Positions 8,050-15,742 are shown, counted from the first letter of the stretch. The stretch: 64,000 nt of DNA from Burkholderiales bacterium (GCA_016185015.1 JACPOI010000028.1:1-64000), one strand, 5' to 3'. The notes: a model not told the origin generated them from the letters alone. Numbers and translations: made by a program.

Positions 8050-8505
8050 ATGCAAACTCGTCGCGAGACACTGAAACATAGCGCCGTGGTGGCGGGCCTG
8101 CTGGCCTCCGCCGGCCTGATCCCGCAGCAGGCTGCGGCTTACGAGAAGGTTGCCTTCGACGCCAAGAGCGTGGCCGATGTGACCAAGGCGCTGGGCGCCG
8201 GTGCTCCGGTGGAGAGCAAGGACGTGACCATCGGTGGCCCGGACATCGCCGAAAACGGCGCCGTGGTGCCGCTGACGGCCAGCACCACGCTGGCTGGCGT
8301 CAAGCGCATGCTGATCCTGGTGGAGAAGAACCCGGCTGCCCTGGTGGCCATGTTCAACGTGAGCGACGCGGTGGAAGCCAACTTCGCCACGCGCTCCAAG
8401 ATGGGCCAGTCCTCCGATGTCTACGCCGTGGCCATCATGAACGACGGCAAGGCTTTCTTCGCGAAGAAGGAAGTCAAGGTCACGCTGGGCGGCTGCGGCG
8501 GTTAA
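8050..8505 (+). CDS. soxY: Sulfur-carrier protein SoxY
   Basis: 151 residues. SoxY carries pathway intermediates covalently on a Cys at its flexible C-terminus; here the protein ends in TLGGCGG, the exact swinging-arm motif, with Cys149. The N-terminus has a twin-arginine pattern (TRRETLKHS) and a hydrophobic stretch to QQAAA, so export folded, probably together with SoxZ. ATG 8050 has AAGGAG six nt upstream; an upstream in-frame ATG at 8026 lacks such a site and would put the twin-arginine motif further in. soxZ follows after 52 bp. Confidence 0.96.
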   Translation: MQTRRETLKHSAVVAGLLASAGLIPQQAAAYEKVAFDAKSVADVTKALGAGAPVESKDVTIGGPDIAENGAVVPLTASTTLAGVKRMLILVEKNPAALVAMFNVSDAVEANFATRSKMGQSSDVYAVAIMNDGKAFFAKKEVKVTLGGCGG

Positions 8506-8557
8506 GCGCTGACAGACAGTCCACTCACAGCATTCATACAGATTTAGGAGTATCAAA

Positions 8558-8869
8558 ATGGCAGATCCGATGCGCATTCGCGCGCAAGCCGCTGGCGACA
8601 AGGCCACCGTGCGCGTACTCATGAGCCACGAAATGGAATCCGGTCAACGCAAGGACTCGGCAGGCAAGGTTGTGCCGGCCTGGTTCATCCAGGACGTGAG
8701 CGCTTCCCTCAACGGCAAGGTCGTGCTGACCGCCGAGTGGGGCCCCGCCGTGTCCAAGAACCCCTTCATGCAGTTCGTCGTCAAGGGCGCCAAGGCCGGC
8801 GACAAGATCGCCGTGACCTGGAAGGACAACAAGGGCGACAGCCGTACCGACGAAGCCACGGTATCCTGA
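8558..8869 (+). CDS. soxZ: Sulfur-carrier partner SoxZ
   Basis: 103 residues, without its own signal peptide, as usual for SoxZ, which is carried to the periplasm with SoxY. Beta-sandwich signature with MRIRAQAAGDKATVRVLMSHEMESGQRKD at the start, WFIQDVSASLNGK in the middle and DKIAVTWKDNKGDS near the end. A good Shine-Dalgarno (TTAGGAG) precedes the ATG. SoxYZ is the scaffold on which SoxAX, SoxB and SoxCD act in turn. A terminator-like hairpin comes directly after it, before soxA. Confidence 0.95.
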   Translation: MADPMRIRAQAAGDKATVRVLMSHEMESGQRKDSAGKVVPAWFIQDVSASLNGKVVLTAEWGPAVSKNPFMQFVVKGAKAGDKIAVTWKDNKGDSRTDEATVS

Positions 8870-8889
8870 TCTCCCTGCACTGAACGACG

Positions 8890-8922
8890 AATGGAGAAGG
8901 GTGAGACCCTTCTCCATTTTTT
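8890..8922 (+). terminator. Terminator-like hairpin between soxZ and soxA
   Basis: Perfect 12-bp stem (AATGGAGAAGGG / CCCTTCTCCATT), 5-nt loop and a T run. Strong enough to terminate. Inside the sox cluster it probably lowers soxAX expression relative to soxYZ, or marks an internal promoter downstream. Confidence 0.85.
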
Positions 8923-8952
8923 GCTTTCATAACAACCGACGAGGTGACAAAG

Positions 8953-9747
8953 ATGAAACGTTGGACCCTGGCGCTCGCCGCCACCCTGATCAGCGGTGCT
9001 GCGCTGGCGCAGAAATCCGCCAGTGACGGCATCGCCGAATACCGCGCGATGCTGGCCGACGGCAACCCGGCCGAGTTGTTCGAAGCCAAGGGCGAGGACC
9101 TTTGGAAGCAGAAGCGCGGGCCCAAGAACGTCTCGCTGGAACAATGTGATCTGGGCAAGGGCCCGGGCGTGGTCAAGGGCGCTTTCGTCGAGTTGCCCCG
9201 TCACTTTGCCGACACCAACAAGGTGCAGGACCTCGAGTCCCGCCTGGTGAGCTGCATGGAAACTTTGCAGGGCTTCAACGGCGCCGAGATCGCCAAGACG
9301 GCCTATGGCCGCGGCGAGCAGGCCAACGTGACCGCGCTGGCGACCTGGATCGCCGCCGAATCGCGCGGCATGAAATTCAACCTGCCCAACAGCCATCAGC
9401 AGGAAAAGGTCATGTACGAAGTGGGCAAGCGCCTGTTCTTCATGCGCGGCGGCACGCACGACTTCTCCTGCGCCTCCTGCCACGGTGAAGACGGCAAGCG
9501 CATCCGCCTGCAGGACCTGCCTAACCTGACCAAGAACCCGGGCGACGGCATCGGCTTTGCCGCCTGGCCGGCCTACCGCGTCTCCAACGGCCAGATGTGG
9601 AGCATGCAGCTGCGCCTGAACGACTGCTACCGCCAGCAGCGTTTCCCCTACCCGCTGTTTGGCAGTGACGCCACCATCGCCCTGGGCGCCTACATGGGCG
9701 TCAATGCCAAGGGGGCCGAGAACATCGCCCCGGCCATCAAGCGCTAA
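8953..9747 (+). CDS. soxA: L-cysteine S-thiosulfotransferase subunit SoxA
   Basis: 264 residues with a signal peptide (cleavage near GAALAQ). SoxAX couples thiosulfate to the SoxY cysteine with release of two electrons. Only one canonical haem site is seen, CASCH near residue 177; the N-terminal domain keeps a Cys pair (LEQCDLG and VSCMETL) but no CxxCH, so this is the monohaem type of SoxA. The active-site Cys, which becomes a haem-ligating persulfide, is in LNDCYRQQRFPYP. ATG 8953 follows a GAGGTGAC sequence; GTG 8944 lies within that site. soxX starts 15 bp after the stop. Confidence 0.95.
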   Translation: MKRWTLALAATLISGAALAQKSASDGIAEYRAMLADGNPAELFEAKGEDLWKQKRGPKNVSLEQCDLGKGPGVVKGAFVELPRHFADTNKVQDLESRLVSCMETLQGFNGAEIAKTAYGRGEQANVTALATWIAAESRGMKFNLPNSHQQEKVMYEVGKRLFFMRGGTHDFSCASCHGEDGKRIRLQDLPNLTKNPGDGIGFAAWPAYRVSNGQMWSMQLRLNDCYRQQRFPYPLFGSDATIALGAYMGVNAKGAENIAPAIKR

Positions 9748-9762
9748 GTGGAGACCGATACC

Positions 9763-10419
9763 ATGAAGAAACAGACCCAATTCCTCATCGCTGCCGGCGT
9801 GGCGGCTGTTGTGCTGGTCGCTGGCTGCTCGAGCATGCCCGGCACGGCCGAGCTGGACCGGCTGACCCAGGACATCGCCAAGGCTTCCTTCCGCGACCAG
9901 GGCCAGGCCAAGGTCGACCGCCTGGTGCTCGATGACGCCAACCTCGAATGCATGAAGGCCGACGTGGCGGGCCAGCCCATCGACGAGAAGACGGCCAAGG
10001 CCATCGAGGCGGCGAACTTCGCCAGCATCAAGTGGCCCGCGGGCGGCCAGTACATCGGTGACTGGAAAGAGGGCGAGAAGATCGCCCAGAGCGGCCGCGG
10101 CATGACCTGGACCGATGCAGCCGGCAGCGAGAACGGTGGCAACTGCTACAACTGCCACCAGATCAGCAAGGAAGAAATCTCCTTCGGCACGCTGGGCCCG
10201 AGCCTGTACAACTACGGCAAGATGCGCGGCGTGAGCAACCTGTACGCGCCCGAGTCTGCCGCCATCATCCAGTACACCTGGGGCAAGATCTGGAACTCGC
10301 GTGCCTACAACGCCTGCTCGCAGATGCCGCGCGCCGGTCACAAGGGCATCCTGACCGAACAGCAGGTCAAGCACATCATGGCCCTGCTGCTCGACCCCAA
10401 GTCGCCCGTCAACCAGTAA
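9763..10419 (+). CDS. soxX: SoxX cytochrome c, predicted lipoprotein
   Basis: 218 residues with one haem site (CYNCH near residue 129) and a probable distal Met in ACSQMPRAGHKG. It is the small haem subunit of SoxAX. The N-terminus, MKKQTQFLIAAGVAAVVLVAGCSS, contains a good lipobox (VAGC), so this copy is probably anchored to a membrane rather than free in the periplasm. It also carries a roughly 90-residue helical insertion before the haem domain, longer than the compact Paracoccus-type SoxX (from memory). ATG 9763 has GGAGA upstream; GTG 9748 is less likely. A strong terminator follows. Confidence 0.93.
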   Translation: MKKQTQFLIAAGVAAVVLVAGCSSMPGTAELDRLTQDIAKASFRDQGQAKVDRLVLDDANLECMKADVAGQPIDEKTAKAIEAANFASIKWPAGGQYIGDWKEGEKIAQSGRGMTWTDAAGSENGGNCYNCHQISKEEISFGTLGPSLYNYGKMRGVSNLYAPESAAIIQYTWGKIWNSRAYNACSQMPRAGHKGILTEQQVKHIMALLLDPKSPVNQ

Positions 10420-10433
10420 TTCATCTACCATCG

Positions 10434-10462
10434 ACCCGGGGTGTCGCCCCGGGTTCTTTTTT
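10434..10462 (+). terminator. Rho-independent terminator between soxX and soxB
   Basis: Stem ACCCGGGG / CCCCGGGT, 5-nt loop, then TTCTTTTTT. It separates soxAX from soxB, which therefore needs read-through or its own promoter in the 27 bp that follow. Confidence 0.88.
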
Positions 10463-10489
10463 CCAATAAACATCAGTGGATGCGAAAAC

Positions 10490-12226
10490 ATGAATCTTTC
10501 CAAACGTGAATTCATGCAGGTGCTCGGCGCGGGCACCATGGCCGGCATGGGCATGGGCACCTACGCAGAGGCCGACGCGGCCACGGCGGCCCACGGGCTG
10601 TACGACATTCCCAAGTTCGGCAATGTGTCCTTCCTGCACATGACCGACTGCCACGCGCAGCTCAAGCCCATCTACTTCCGCGAGCCCAACGTGAATCTGG
10701 GCATCGGCAGCATGAAGGGCAACCTGCCGCACCTGGTGGGCGAGCACCTGCTCAAGGTGGCCAAGGTGCGCCCCGGCACGGCCGAGGCGCACGCCCTGAC
10801 CTACCTCGATTTCGAGAAGGCCGCCAAGCGCTATGGCAAGGTGGGCGGTTTCGCGCACCTGGCCACCCTGGTCAAGCGCATGAAGGCCAGCCGCCCCGGC
10901 GCGCTGCTGCTCGACGGCGGCGACACCTGGCAGGGTTCGGCCACCTCGCTGTGGACCAATGCCCAGGACATGGTCGACGCCTGCAAGTTGCTGGGCGTGG
11001 ACGTGATGACCGGCCACTGGGAGTTCACCTACGGCATGGAGCGCGTCAAGGAGATTGTCGAGAAGGACTTTGCGGGCAAGATCGACTTCGTGGCGCAGAA
11101 CGTCAAGACCAATGACTTCGGTGACCAGGTTTTCAAGCCCTACGTGATCCGCGAGATCAACGGCGTGCCCTGCGCCATCATCGGCCAAGCCTTCCCCTAC
11201 ACCCCCATCGCCAACCCGCGCTACATGGTGGCCGACTGGGCTTTCGGTATCCAGGACGAGAACATGCAGGCCATGGTCAACGAGGCGCGCGGCAAGGGCG
11301 CCCAGGTCGTGGTGGTGATCTCGCACAACGGCATGGACGTGGACCTCAAGATGGCCAGCCGCGTCTCCGGCATTGACGCCATCATGGGTGGTCACACCCA
11401 CGACGGCATGCCCGTGGCCAGCATCGTGAGCAACAAGGGTGGCAAGACCATCGTCACCAACGCCGGCTCCAACAGCAAGTTCCTCGGCGTGCTGGACTTC
11501 GAGGTCAAGGACAAGAAGGTCAGCGACTTCCGCTACAAACTGCTGCCGGTGTTCTCCAACATGCTGCCGGCCGACAAGGAAATGGATGCGCTGATCAACA
11601 AGATCCGTTCGCCCTACGAAAGCAAGCTTGGTGAAGTGCTGGGCGTGACCGAAGGCACGCTGTACCGCCGCGGCAACTTCAACGGCACCGGCGACCAGCT
11701 GCTGCTCGACGCGCTGCTGGACGTGCAGGGCGCCGACATCGCCTTCTCGCCGGGCTTCCGCTGGGGTACCAGCCTCTTGCCGGGCCAGGCCCTCACGCGC
11801 GAGTGGCTGATGGACATGACCGCCACGACCTATTCCTACGCTACCGTCAGCCAGATGAGCGGCGCCACCATCAAGACCGTGCTGGAAGACGTCTGCGATA
11901 ACCTGTTCAACCCCGACCCCTACTACCAGCAGGGCGGCGACATGGTGCGCGTGGGTGGATTGAGCTACAGCTGCAACCCGCTGGAGTCCATGGGCAAGCG
12001 CATCTACGACATGCGCCTGAACGGCAAGCTGATCGAGGCCGACAAGAGCTACAAGGTGGCCGGCTGGGCCCCGGTGGCCGAGGAAGCCAGGAGCGCCGGC
12101 AACAAGCAGGTCTGGGACGTGGTCGAGACCTGGCTCAAGGCGCGCGGCGGCAAGATCAGCCCCCGCAAGCTCAACATGCCCAAGGTCGACGGTGTGCTGC
12201 CAAACCCGGGTTACGCCGCGCTGTAA
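10490..12226 (+). CDS. soxB: Thiosulfohydrolase SoxB
   Basis: 578 residues of the 5'-nucleotidase/metallophosphatase superfamily. SoxB hydrolyses sulfate from the S-thiosulfonate on SoxY using two Mn ions. Metal motifs are visible in order: HMTDCHAQLKP, LLDGGDTWQGS, TGHWEFTYG, VVVISHNGMDVD and IMGGHTHDG. The C-terminal substrate-binding domain contains the loop KTIVTNAGSNSKFLG. The signal region starts NLSKREFMQVLGAG, a twin-arginine-like sequence with Lys in place of the first Arg, which some Tat substrates tolerate. It is the last gene of the cluster in this direction and is followed by a palindromic terminator shared with the convergent DsrE-type gene. Confidence 0.96.
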   Translation: MNLSKREFMQVLGAGTMAGMGMGTYAEADAATAAHGLYDIPKFGNVSFLHMTDCHAQLKPIYFREPNVNLGIGSMKGNLPHLVGEHLLKVAKVRPGTAEAHALTYLDFEKAAKRYGKVGGFAHLATLVKRMKASRPGALLLDGGDTWQGSATSLWTNAQDMVDACKLLGVDVMTGHWEFTYGMERVKEIVEKDFAGKIDFVAQNVKTNDFGDQVFKPYVIREINGVPCAIIGQAFPYTPIANPRYMVADWAFGIQDENMQAMVNEARGKGAQVVVVISHNGMDVDLKMASRVSGIDAIMGGHTHDGMPVASIVSNKGGKTIVTNAGSNSKFLGVLDFEVKDKKVSDFRYKLLPVFSNMLPADKEMDALINKIRSPYESKLGEVLGVTEGTLYRRGNFNGTGDQLLLDALLDVQGADIAFSPGFRWGTSLLPGQALTREWLMDMTATTYSYATVSQMSGATIKTVLEDVCDNLFNPDPYYQQGGDMVRVGGLSYSCNPLESMGKRIYDMRLNGKLIEADKSYKVAGWAPVAEEARSAGNKQVWDVVETWLKARGGKISPRKLNMPKVDGVLPNPGYAAL

Positions 12227-12247
12227 GGCCGGATGCTCCCAATGAAA

Positions 12248-12275
12248 ACGGGCCCCGCGGGGCCCGTTTTTCATG
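12248..12275. terminator. Bidirectional terminator between soxB and the DsrE-type gene
   Basis: AACGGGCCCC-GCG-GGGCCCGTT hairpin flanked by A run on the left and T run on the right, so it can end transcription of both convergent genes. Confidence 0.9.
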
Positions 12276-12284
12276 CGCTGGATG

Positions 12285-12821
12285 TCAGCGGATCTGCTCG
12301 ATGGAAAACTTCTTGTCCTGCACCACGGCCGGGATCAGCGCATACCCCTGGTTCTGCCAGTGCATGAGTTCCGTGATGGCTGAAGGCGTGACTTCCACGA
12401 AGTCCTGCATGTCGGCCGCGGTGTAGCCGTAGTCCTGCAGCGCCAGGCCGCAGACCTTGAACTTCACGCCCATGTCGGCGTAGTAGCGCATGCGCTGCAG
12501 CACTTCCTGGTAACGCTCCTGGTTCTTCTTCGCCAGCGTCACGATTTCGGTGCCGTGCAGCAGCACGATGATGCTCATGTCCTCCGGGAACATGCTGTAG
12601 GGCGCTTCGGTCAGCGGGTTGACCAGGCTGCGCACCCAGTACAGGGCCGCACCCAGCTTGACCGGGTCGTCGAGAAAAATGTCGACCAGGGCCTTGGGAT
12701 TCTTGTAGGGTGTCTGCACCACCTTGGCCTGGGCCCAGGCTGGTGCCGCAGCGAACAGGTTGAGCAGAAGGGCAGCAGCGCAGGCGAGGCGCAATGCGCG
12801 CGGGAACAGCAATCCAGGCAT
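12285..12821 (-). CDS. Periplasmic DsrE-family protein
   Basis: 178 residues with a long signal peptide (cleavage near PAWAQA). The mature part is a DsrE/DsrF/TusD-like fold: SIIVLLHGTEI, then VKFKVCGLALQDYG with the conserved Cys after the central strand. Cytoplasmic relatives carry persulfide sulfur; exported members are found beside sox and related genes and have no settled function. The ATG at 12821 is preceded by AAGGAG at 6 nt, which decides the start over an open extension upstream. Next to soxB, a role as periplasmic sulfur carrier is a reasonable inference. Confidence 0.8.
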   Translation of the reverse strand: MPGLLFPRALRLACAAALLLNLFAAAPAWAQAKVVQTPYKNPKALVDIFLDDPVKLGAALYWVRSLVNPLTEAPYSMFPEDMSIIVLLHGTEIVTLAKKNQERYQEVLQRMRYYADMGVKFKVCGLALQDYGYTAADMQDFVEVTPSAITELMHWQNQGYALIPAVVQDKKFSIEQIR

Positions 12822-12898
12822 GGTGAACTCCTTGCTGGCCGCAAACGGGACCAGAATGTCAGAATATGCCATCGACCACACGATCGGGATGCTGCGTG

Positions 12899-13471
12899 AT
12901 GCAGAGGTTTGTTTTACCGATAGTCCTGTGCGTTCTGGCGAGCGGGTGCGCGACCTGGCTGCCAGAGGCTCACACCAACACGACGCCGTTCATGAGCTAC
13001 GACGAGGCGCGGCTGGCCGTCGAGGCGCTGGTGCCGATGAAAAGCGACAGGGCGGCGCTGGAGAAAAGCGGCTTCAATCCGGACAAGCATCCGAACACGA
13101 CCCGGCTGACCCATGCCGATGTGGCCCGGCGGTTTCTGCCCAGCGCCATACTCAAACGCGAGGACCTGGATGCGGGCATCGTGCTGTGTCTGGAGTCGCG
13201 TGACGCTTGCCATGGCCTGGACATCGTCGGAGCCAAGATCGCGAAGCAGCGCAAGGGCAGTTTCTGGGCCGATTTCTTCAATTTCCAGCGCCGAACGGAG
13301 ACGACGGGCTGGCGTTTTAATGCCGTGGTCCTGATGGTGGACGACCTGGTGGTCTACCGCTCGGTGAGCGGCCAGCCTGCGATCGACGAGAAGGAAAGTA
13401 CGCGCAATCCCCTGGGACCATTCCAGGACATCGGTCCGCCAGCGCTGACCAATGCTGCGCCGATCAAGTGA
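12899..13471 (+). CDS. Putative lipoprotein of unknown function
   Basis: 190 residues. A lipoprotein signal is clear: MQRFVLPIVLCVLASGC. After it come a TTPFMSYDEARLAVEAL segment, two cysteines 7 residues apart (VLCLESRDACHG) and a C-terminal strand-rich part (WRFNAVVLMVDDLVVYRSVSG). I do not recognise the family. It is divergent from the DsrE-type gene by 77 bp and lies before a tRNA gene read from the other strand. No good Shine-Dalgarno is visible before the ATG at 12899, but the signal peptide supports this start. Confidence 0.7.
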   Translation: MQRFVLPIVLCVLASGCATWLPEAHTNTTPFMSYDEARLAVEALVPMKSDRAALEKSGFNPDKHPNTTRLTHADVARRFLPSAILKREDLDAGIVLCLESRDACHGLDIVGAKIAKQRKGSFWADFFNFQRRTETTGWRFNAVVLMVDDLVVYRSVSGQPAIDEKESTRNPLGPFQDIGPPALTNAAPIK

Positions 13472-13489
13472 TCTGTTTGCTGACGCGGG

Positions 13490-13564
13490 TGGTGCCCCCG
13501 ACAGGAATCGAACCTGTATCTGCCCCTTAGGAGGGGGCCGTTCTATCCATTGAACTACGGTGGC
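13490..13564 (-). tRNA. tRNA-Arg (anticodon CCU), CCA encoded
   Basis: The complementary strand folds as a 72-nt cloverleaf plus encoded CCA. D arm GUUC-GAAC, anticodon stem GCCCC/GGGGC with loop CUCCUAA (anticodon CCU, reads AGG), T arm ACAGG-UUCGAUU-CCUGU, discriminator A. The acceptor stem GCCACCG / CGGGGGC has one A-G mismatch at the fourth pair, where C-G would be expected. Its 5' nucleotides are also one arm of a long perfect hairpin with the upstream DNA. Confidence 0.93.
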
Positions 13565-13605
13565 ACGCCGGGTGCCATTGTAAATGGCACCCGGCGTGCC
13601 ACCGT
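13557..13605. repeat. Perfect 23-bp inverted repeat covering the 5' end of tRNA-Arg
   Basis: Positions 13557-13579 and 13583-13605 are exact reverse complements around a 3-nt centre (GTA). The left arm includes the first eight bases of the tRNA (its 5' acceptor strand); the right arm lies upstream of the tRNA gene. In the primary tRNA transcript the leader would form a hairpin that sequesters the 5' acceptor strand. Confidence 0.9.
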
Positions 13606-13634
13606 GCGGTTGCATGTGGGCACCTCCCTCCCGG

Positions 13635-13658
13635 CCTCCCTCCGCCCGCGGAGGGAGG
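13635..13658. repeat. Small hairpin CCTCCCTCCGC/GCGGAGGGAGG
   Basis: Perfect 11-bp inverted repeat with a 2-bp centre in the gap between tRNA-Arg and the VWA gene. No T run follows in either direction, so it is more likely a dispersed palindromic repeat than a terminator. Confidence 0.7.
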
Positions 13659-13699
13659 GGAGGATCCAACCGCGCTTTGCGCGGGCTGGCCTCGGTTTC

Positions 13700-14911
13700 T
13701 TATTTCGTCAGCAGTCGCATAGCTTCCTCGATGCCCTTGATGGTCAGCGGGTACATGCGGTTGCTGGTCAGCTGCTGGATGATGCTGATGCTCTGGCGGT
13801 ATTGCCAGACGCCCTGGGGTTCGGGGTTGATCCAGGCGAACTTGGGGAAGGCGTGGGTGAGGCGCTGCAGCCATTCGGCGCCGGCTTCCTCGTTGTTGTA
13901 TTCCACGCTGCCGCCGGGCTGCAGGATCTCGTAGGGGCTCATGGTGGCGTCGCCCACGAAGATCAGCTTGTAGTCCTTGTTGTACTTGCGAATGATGTCC
14001 CAGGTCGGGAACTTCTCGCTGTAGCGCCGGCGGTTGTTCTTCCACATGAAGTCGTAGACGCAGTTGTGGAAGTAGTAGAACTCCAGGTGCTTGAACTCGG
14101 TCTTGGTGGCGCTGAAAAGTTCTTCCACGCGCGCGATGTGCTCGTCCATGGTGCCGCCCACGTCCATGAGCAGCAGCACCTTCACGTTGTTGTGCCGCTC
14201 GGGCACCATCTTGATGTCCAGGTAACCCGCGTTCTCGGCCGTGGCGCGGATGGTGTCGGGCAGGTCCAGCTCCAGCTCATGCCCTTCGCGCGCAAAGCGG
14301 CGCAGGCGGCGCAGCGCCACCTTGATGTTGCGTGTGCCCAGTTCCTGGGTGTCGTCGTAGTCCTTGTAGGCGCGCTGGTCCCAGACCTTGATGGCGCTCT
14401 TGTTGCGGCTCTTGTCCTGGCCGATGCGGATGCCCTGGGGGTTGTAGCCGTTGGCGCCGAAGGGGCTGGTGCCGCCCGTACCGATCCACTTGCTGCCGCC
14501 TTCGTGGCGCTCTTTCTGTTCCTCGAAGCGCTTCTTGAGCGTCTCCATGAGCTCGTCCCAGCCCATCTTCTCGATGGCAGCCTTCTCCTCGGGGCTGAGG
14601 TTGAGCTCCAGGTTCTTGCGCAGCCACTCCAGCGGGATGTCCTTGGTGAAGTCGGTCAGCATCTCCACGCCCTTGAAGTAGGCGGAGAAGGCGCGGTCGA
14701 ACTTGTCGTAGTGCTTCTCGTCCTTCACCAGGGAGGTGCGGCTGAGGTAGTAGAAATCGTCGATCGAGTAACCGGAGGTGGCGGCTTCGTCCTCCGGCAC
14801 GGCCTTGGGGCCGACCACGCCCGCCTGCAGCGCCTCCAGCAGGGTCAGGTATTCCTTGACCGAGACCGGCAGCTTGGCGGCGCGCAGGGTGTAGAAGAAG
14901 TCGATCAGCAT
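13700..14911 (-). CDS. VWA-domain protein partnered with MoxR ATPase
   Basis: 403 residues, cytoplasmic (no signal peptide). The N-terminal half is helical (MLIDFFYTLRAAKLPVSVKEY, KDIPLEWLRKN); a Gly-rich stretch follows at residues 138-160, and the C-terminal part from about residue 243 is a von Willebrand A domain. The metal site there reads DVGGT (Asp250) where DxSxS is standard, so metal binding may be altered. Such CoxE/ViaA-like proteins work with MoxR-type AAA+ ATPases to mature or remodel target enzymes. The ATPase is four genes along the same strand (15753-16595), which fits. The client is unknown. Confidence 0.85.
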   Translation of the reverse strand: MLIDFFYTLRAAKLPVSVKEYLTLLEALQAGVVGPKAVPEDEAATSGYSIDDFYYLSRTSLVKDEKHYDKFDRAFSAYFKGVEMLTDFTKDIPLEWLRKNLELNLSPEEKAAIEKMGWDELMETLKKRFEEQKERHEGGSKWIGTGGTSPFGANGYNPQGIRIGQDKSRNKSAIKVWDQRAYKDYDDTQELGTRNIKVALRRLRRFAREGHELELDLPDTIRATAENAGYLDIKMVPERHNNVKVLLLMDVGGTMDEHIARVEELFSATKTEFKHLEFYYFHNCVYDFMWKNNRRRYSEKFPTWDIIRKYNKDYKLIFVGDATMSPYEILQPGGSVEYNNEEAGAEWLQRLTHAFPKFAWINPEPQGVWQYRQSISIIQQLTSNRMYPLTIKGIEEAMRLLTK

Positions 14912-14924
14912 GGTGCTTCTCCTT

Positions 14925-15518
14925 TCAGCGCGGCTTGTCCAGCAGATAGAGCAGCTGGGCCCGGACCTCGGGCCACTCGCCGCTACGCAGGCTGTACATC
15001 ACGGTGTCGCGGATGGTGCCGTCACGCCGCAGGGCGTGGCCGCGGATCACGCCGTCTTTTTTCGCGCCCAGGCGCTCGATGGCGGCCTGTGATGCGTGGT
15101 TGAAATTGTCGGTGCGCCAGCCCACGACATGGCAGCCCAGCGTCTCGAAGGCGTGCGTGAGCATGAGCAGCTTGCAGGTGGTGTTGACGTGGGTACGCTG
15201 CACGCTTTTCGCATACCAGGTGTAGCCGACCTCCACGCGTTTCACGGCCGGCAGGATGTCGTGGTAGCTGGTGCTGCCCAGCACGCGGCCGCTGAGTTCG
15301 TCCAGCACGGCGAAGGCGAAGCGGTGCCCATCTGCGTGGGCCTTCAACGCCGTTTCAATGTAGGTGCGGGTTTCGTCGGGAGCTGGCACGGAGGTCACGC
15401 GCAGGTTCCAGAGTTCGCCGTCGGCCGCGGCGGCACGCAGACCGGCTTCGTGTTCGGGCCCCAGCGGCACCAGCTGCACGCCACGTTGCGCCAGGGTGAC
15501 GGGCTCGACGAAGGCCAT
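14925..15518 (-). CDS. GNAT-family N-acetyltransferase (RimJ/RimL-like)
   Basis: 197 residues. GNAT fold with the RimJ/RimL/ydaF-type pattern: LVPLGPEHEAGLRAAA, ETRTYIETALKAHADG, the beta4 strand KRVEVGYTWY, and the HVVGWRTDNFNHASQAAIERLGAKKDG segment. These enzymes transfer acetyl from acetyl-CoA to protein N-termini or small amines. The usual Q/RxxGxG/A P-loop is replaced by VQRTHVNTT, as in this subgroup. It lies between the VWA gene and a small membrane protein, all on the same strand with short gaps, so it is co-transcribed with the MoxR/VWA pair. Confidence 0.85.
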   Translation of the reverse strand: MAFVEPVTLAQRGVQLVPLGPEHEAGLRAAAADGELWNLRVTSVPAPDETRTYIETALKAHADGHRFAFAVLDELSGRVLGSTSYHDILPAVKRVEVGYTWYAKSVQRTHVNTTCKLLMLTHAFETLGCHVVGWRTDNFNHASQAAIERLGAKKDGVIRGHALRRDGTIRDTVMYSLRSGEWPEVRAQLLYLLDKPR

Positions 15519-15520
15519 GT

Positions 15521-15742
15521 TCAGCTTTCCTTGTCCTTGCGGCTGCGCAGCCAGCGGCGCGCCAGCTGCAGGCCAAGGCCGCCGCCCAGGCCCACCAGCA
15601 GGATGGCGCCGATGCTGGCGTTGCCGTAGCCCTCGGCAAAGAGGTCCCAGCCCAGCAGGTGGCCGGCCCAGTAGCCGGCCAGTGCACCGCCGACAAAACC
15701 GACAGCGTCGGACAGGCCCTCAAGTAGCAGCTTGTTCGTCAT
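15521..15742 (-). CDS. Small membrane protein, Gly-rich
   Basis: 73 residues with two hydrophobic segments: SDAVGFVGGALAGYWAGHLLGW and NASIGAILLVGLGGGLGLQLA, joined by a short DLFAEGYG loop and ending in a basic tail (RRWLRSRKDKES). It is an inner-membrane hairpin protein of unknown function. The stop lies 2 bp from the GNAT start codon and the start 10 bp from the MoxR stop, so it belongs to the same operon. Confidence 0.65.
   Translation of the reverse strand: MTNKLLLEGLSDAVGFVGGALAGYWAGHLLGWDLFAEGYGNASIGAILLVGLGGGLGLQLARRWLRSRKDKES

Noticed and set aside
8644-12274. Two long antisense open frames under soxZ/A/X and soxB
   Set aside because: Same cause: third-position GC bias of the sox genes keeps the opposite frame open. 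No start signals or recognisable motifs.
13490-13564. tRNA-Arg as a pseudogene because of the acceptor mismatch
   Set aside because: All other stems, the anticodon loop, T loop and encoded CCA are intact, and a single A-G opposition is tolerated in some tRNAs; kept as a gene with a note.
13550-15103. 517-codon plus-strand frame starting in the tRNA-Arg gene
   Set aside because: Overlaps a tRNA and the antisense of a well-formed VWA protein; no sensible start or motifs.
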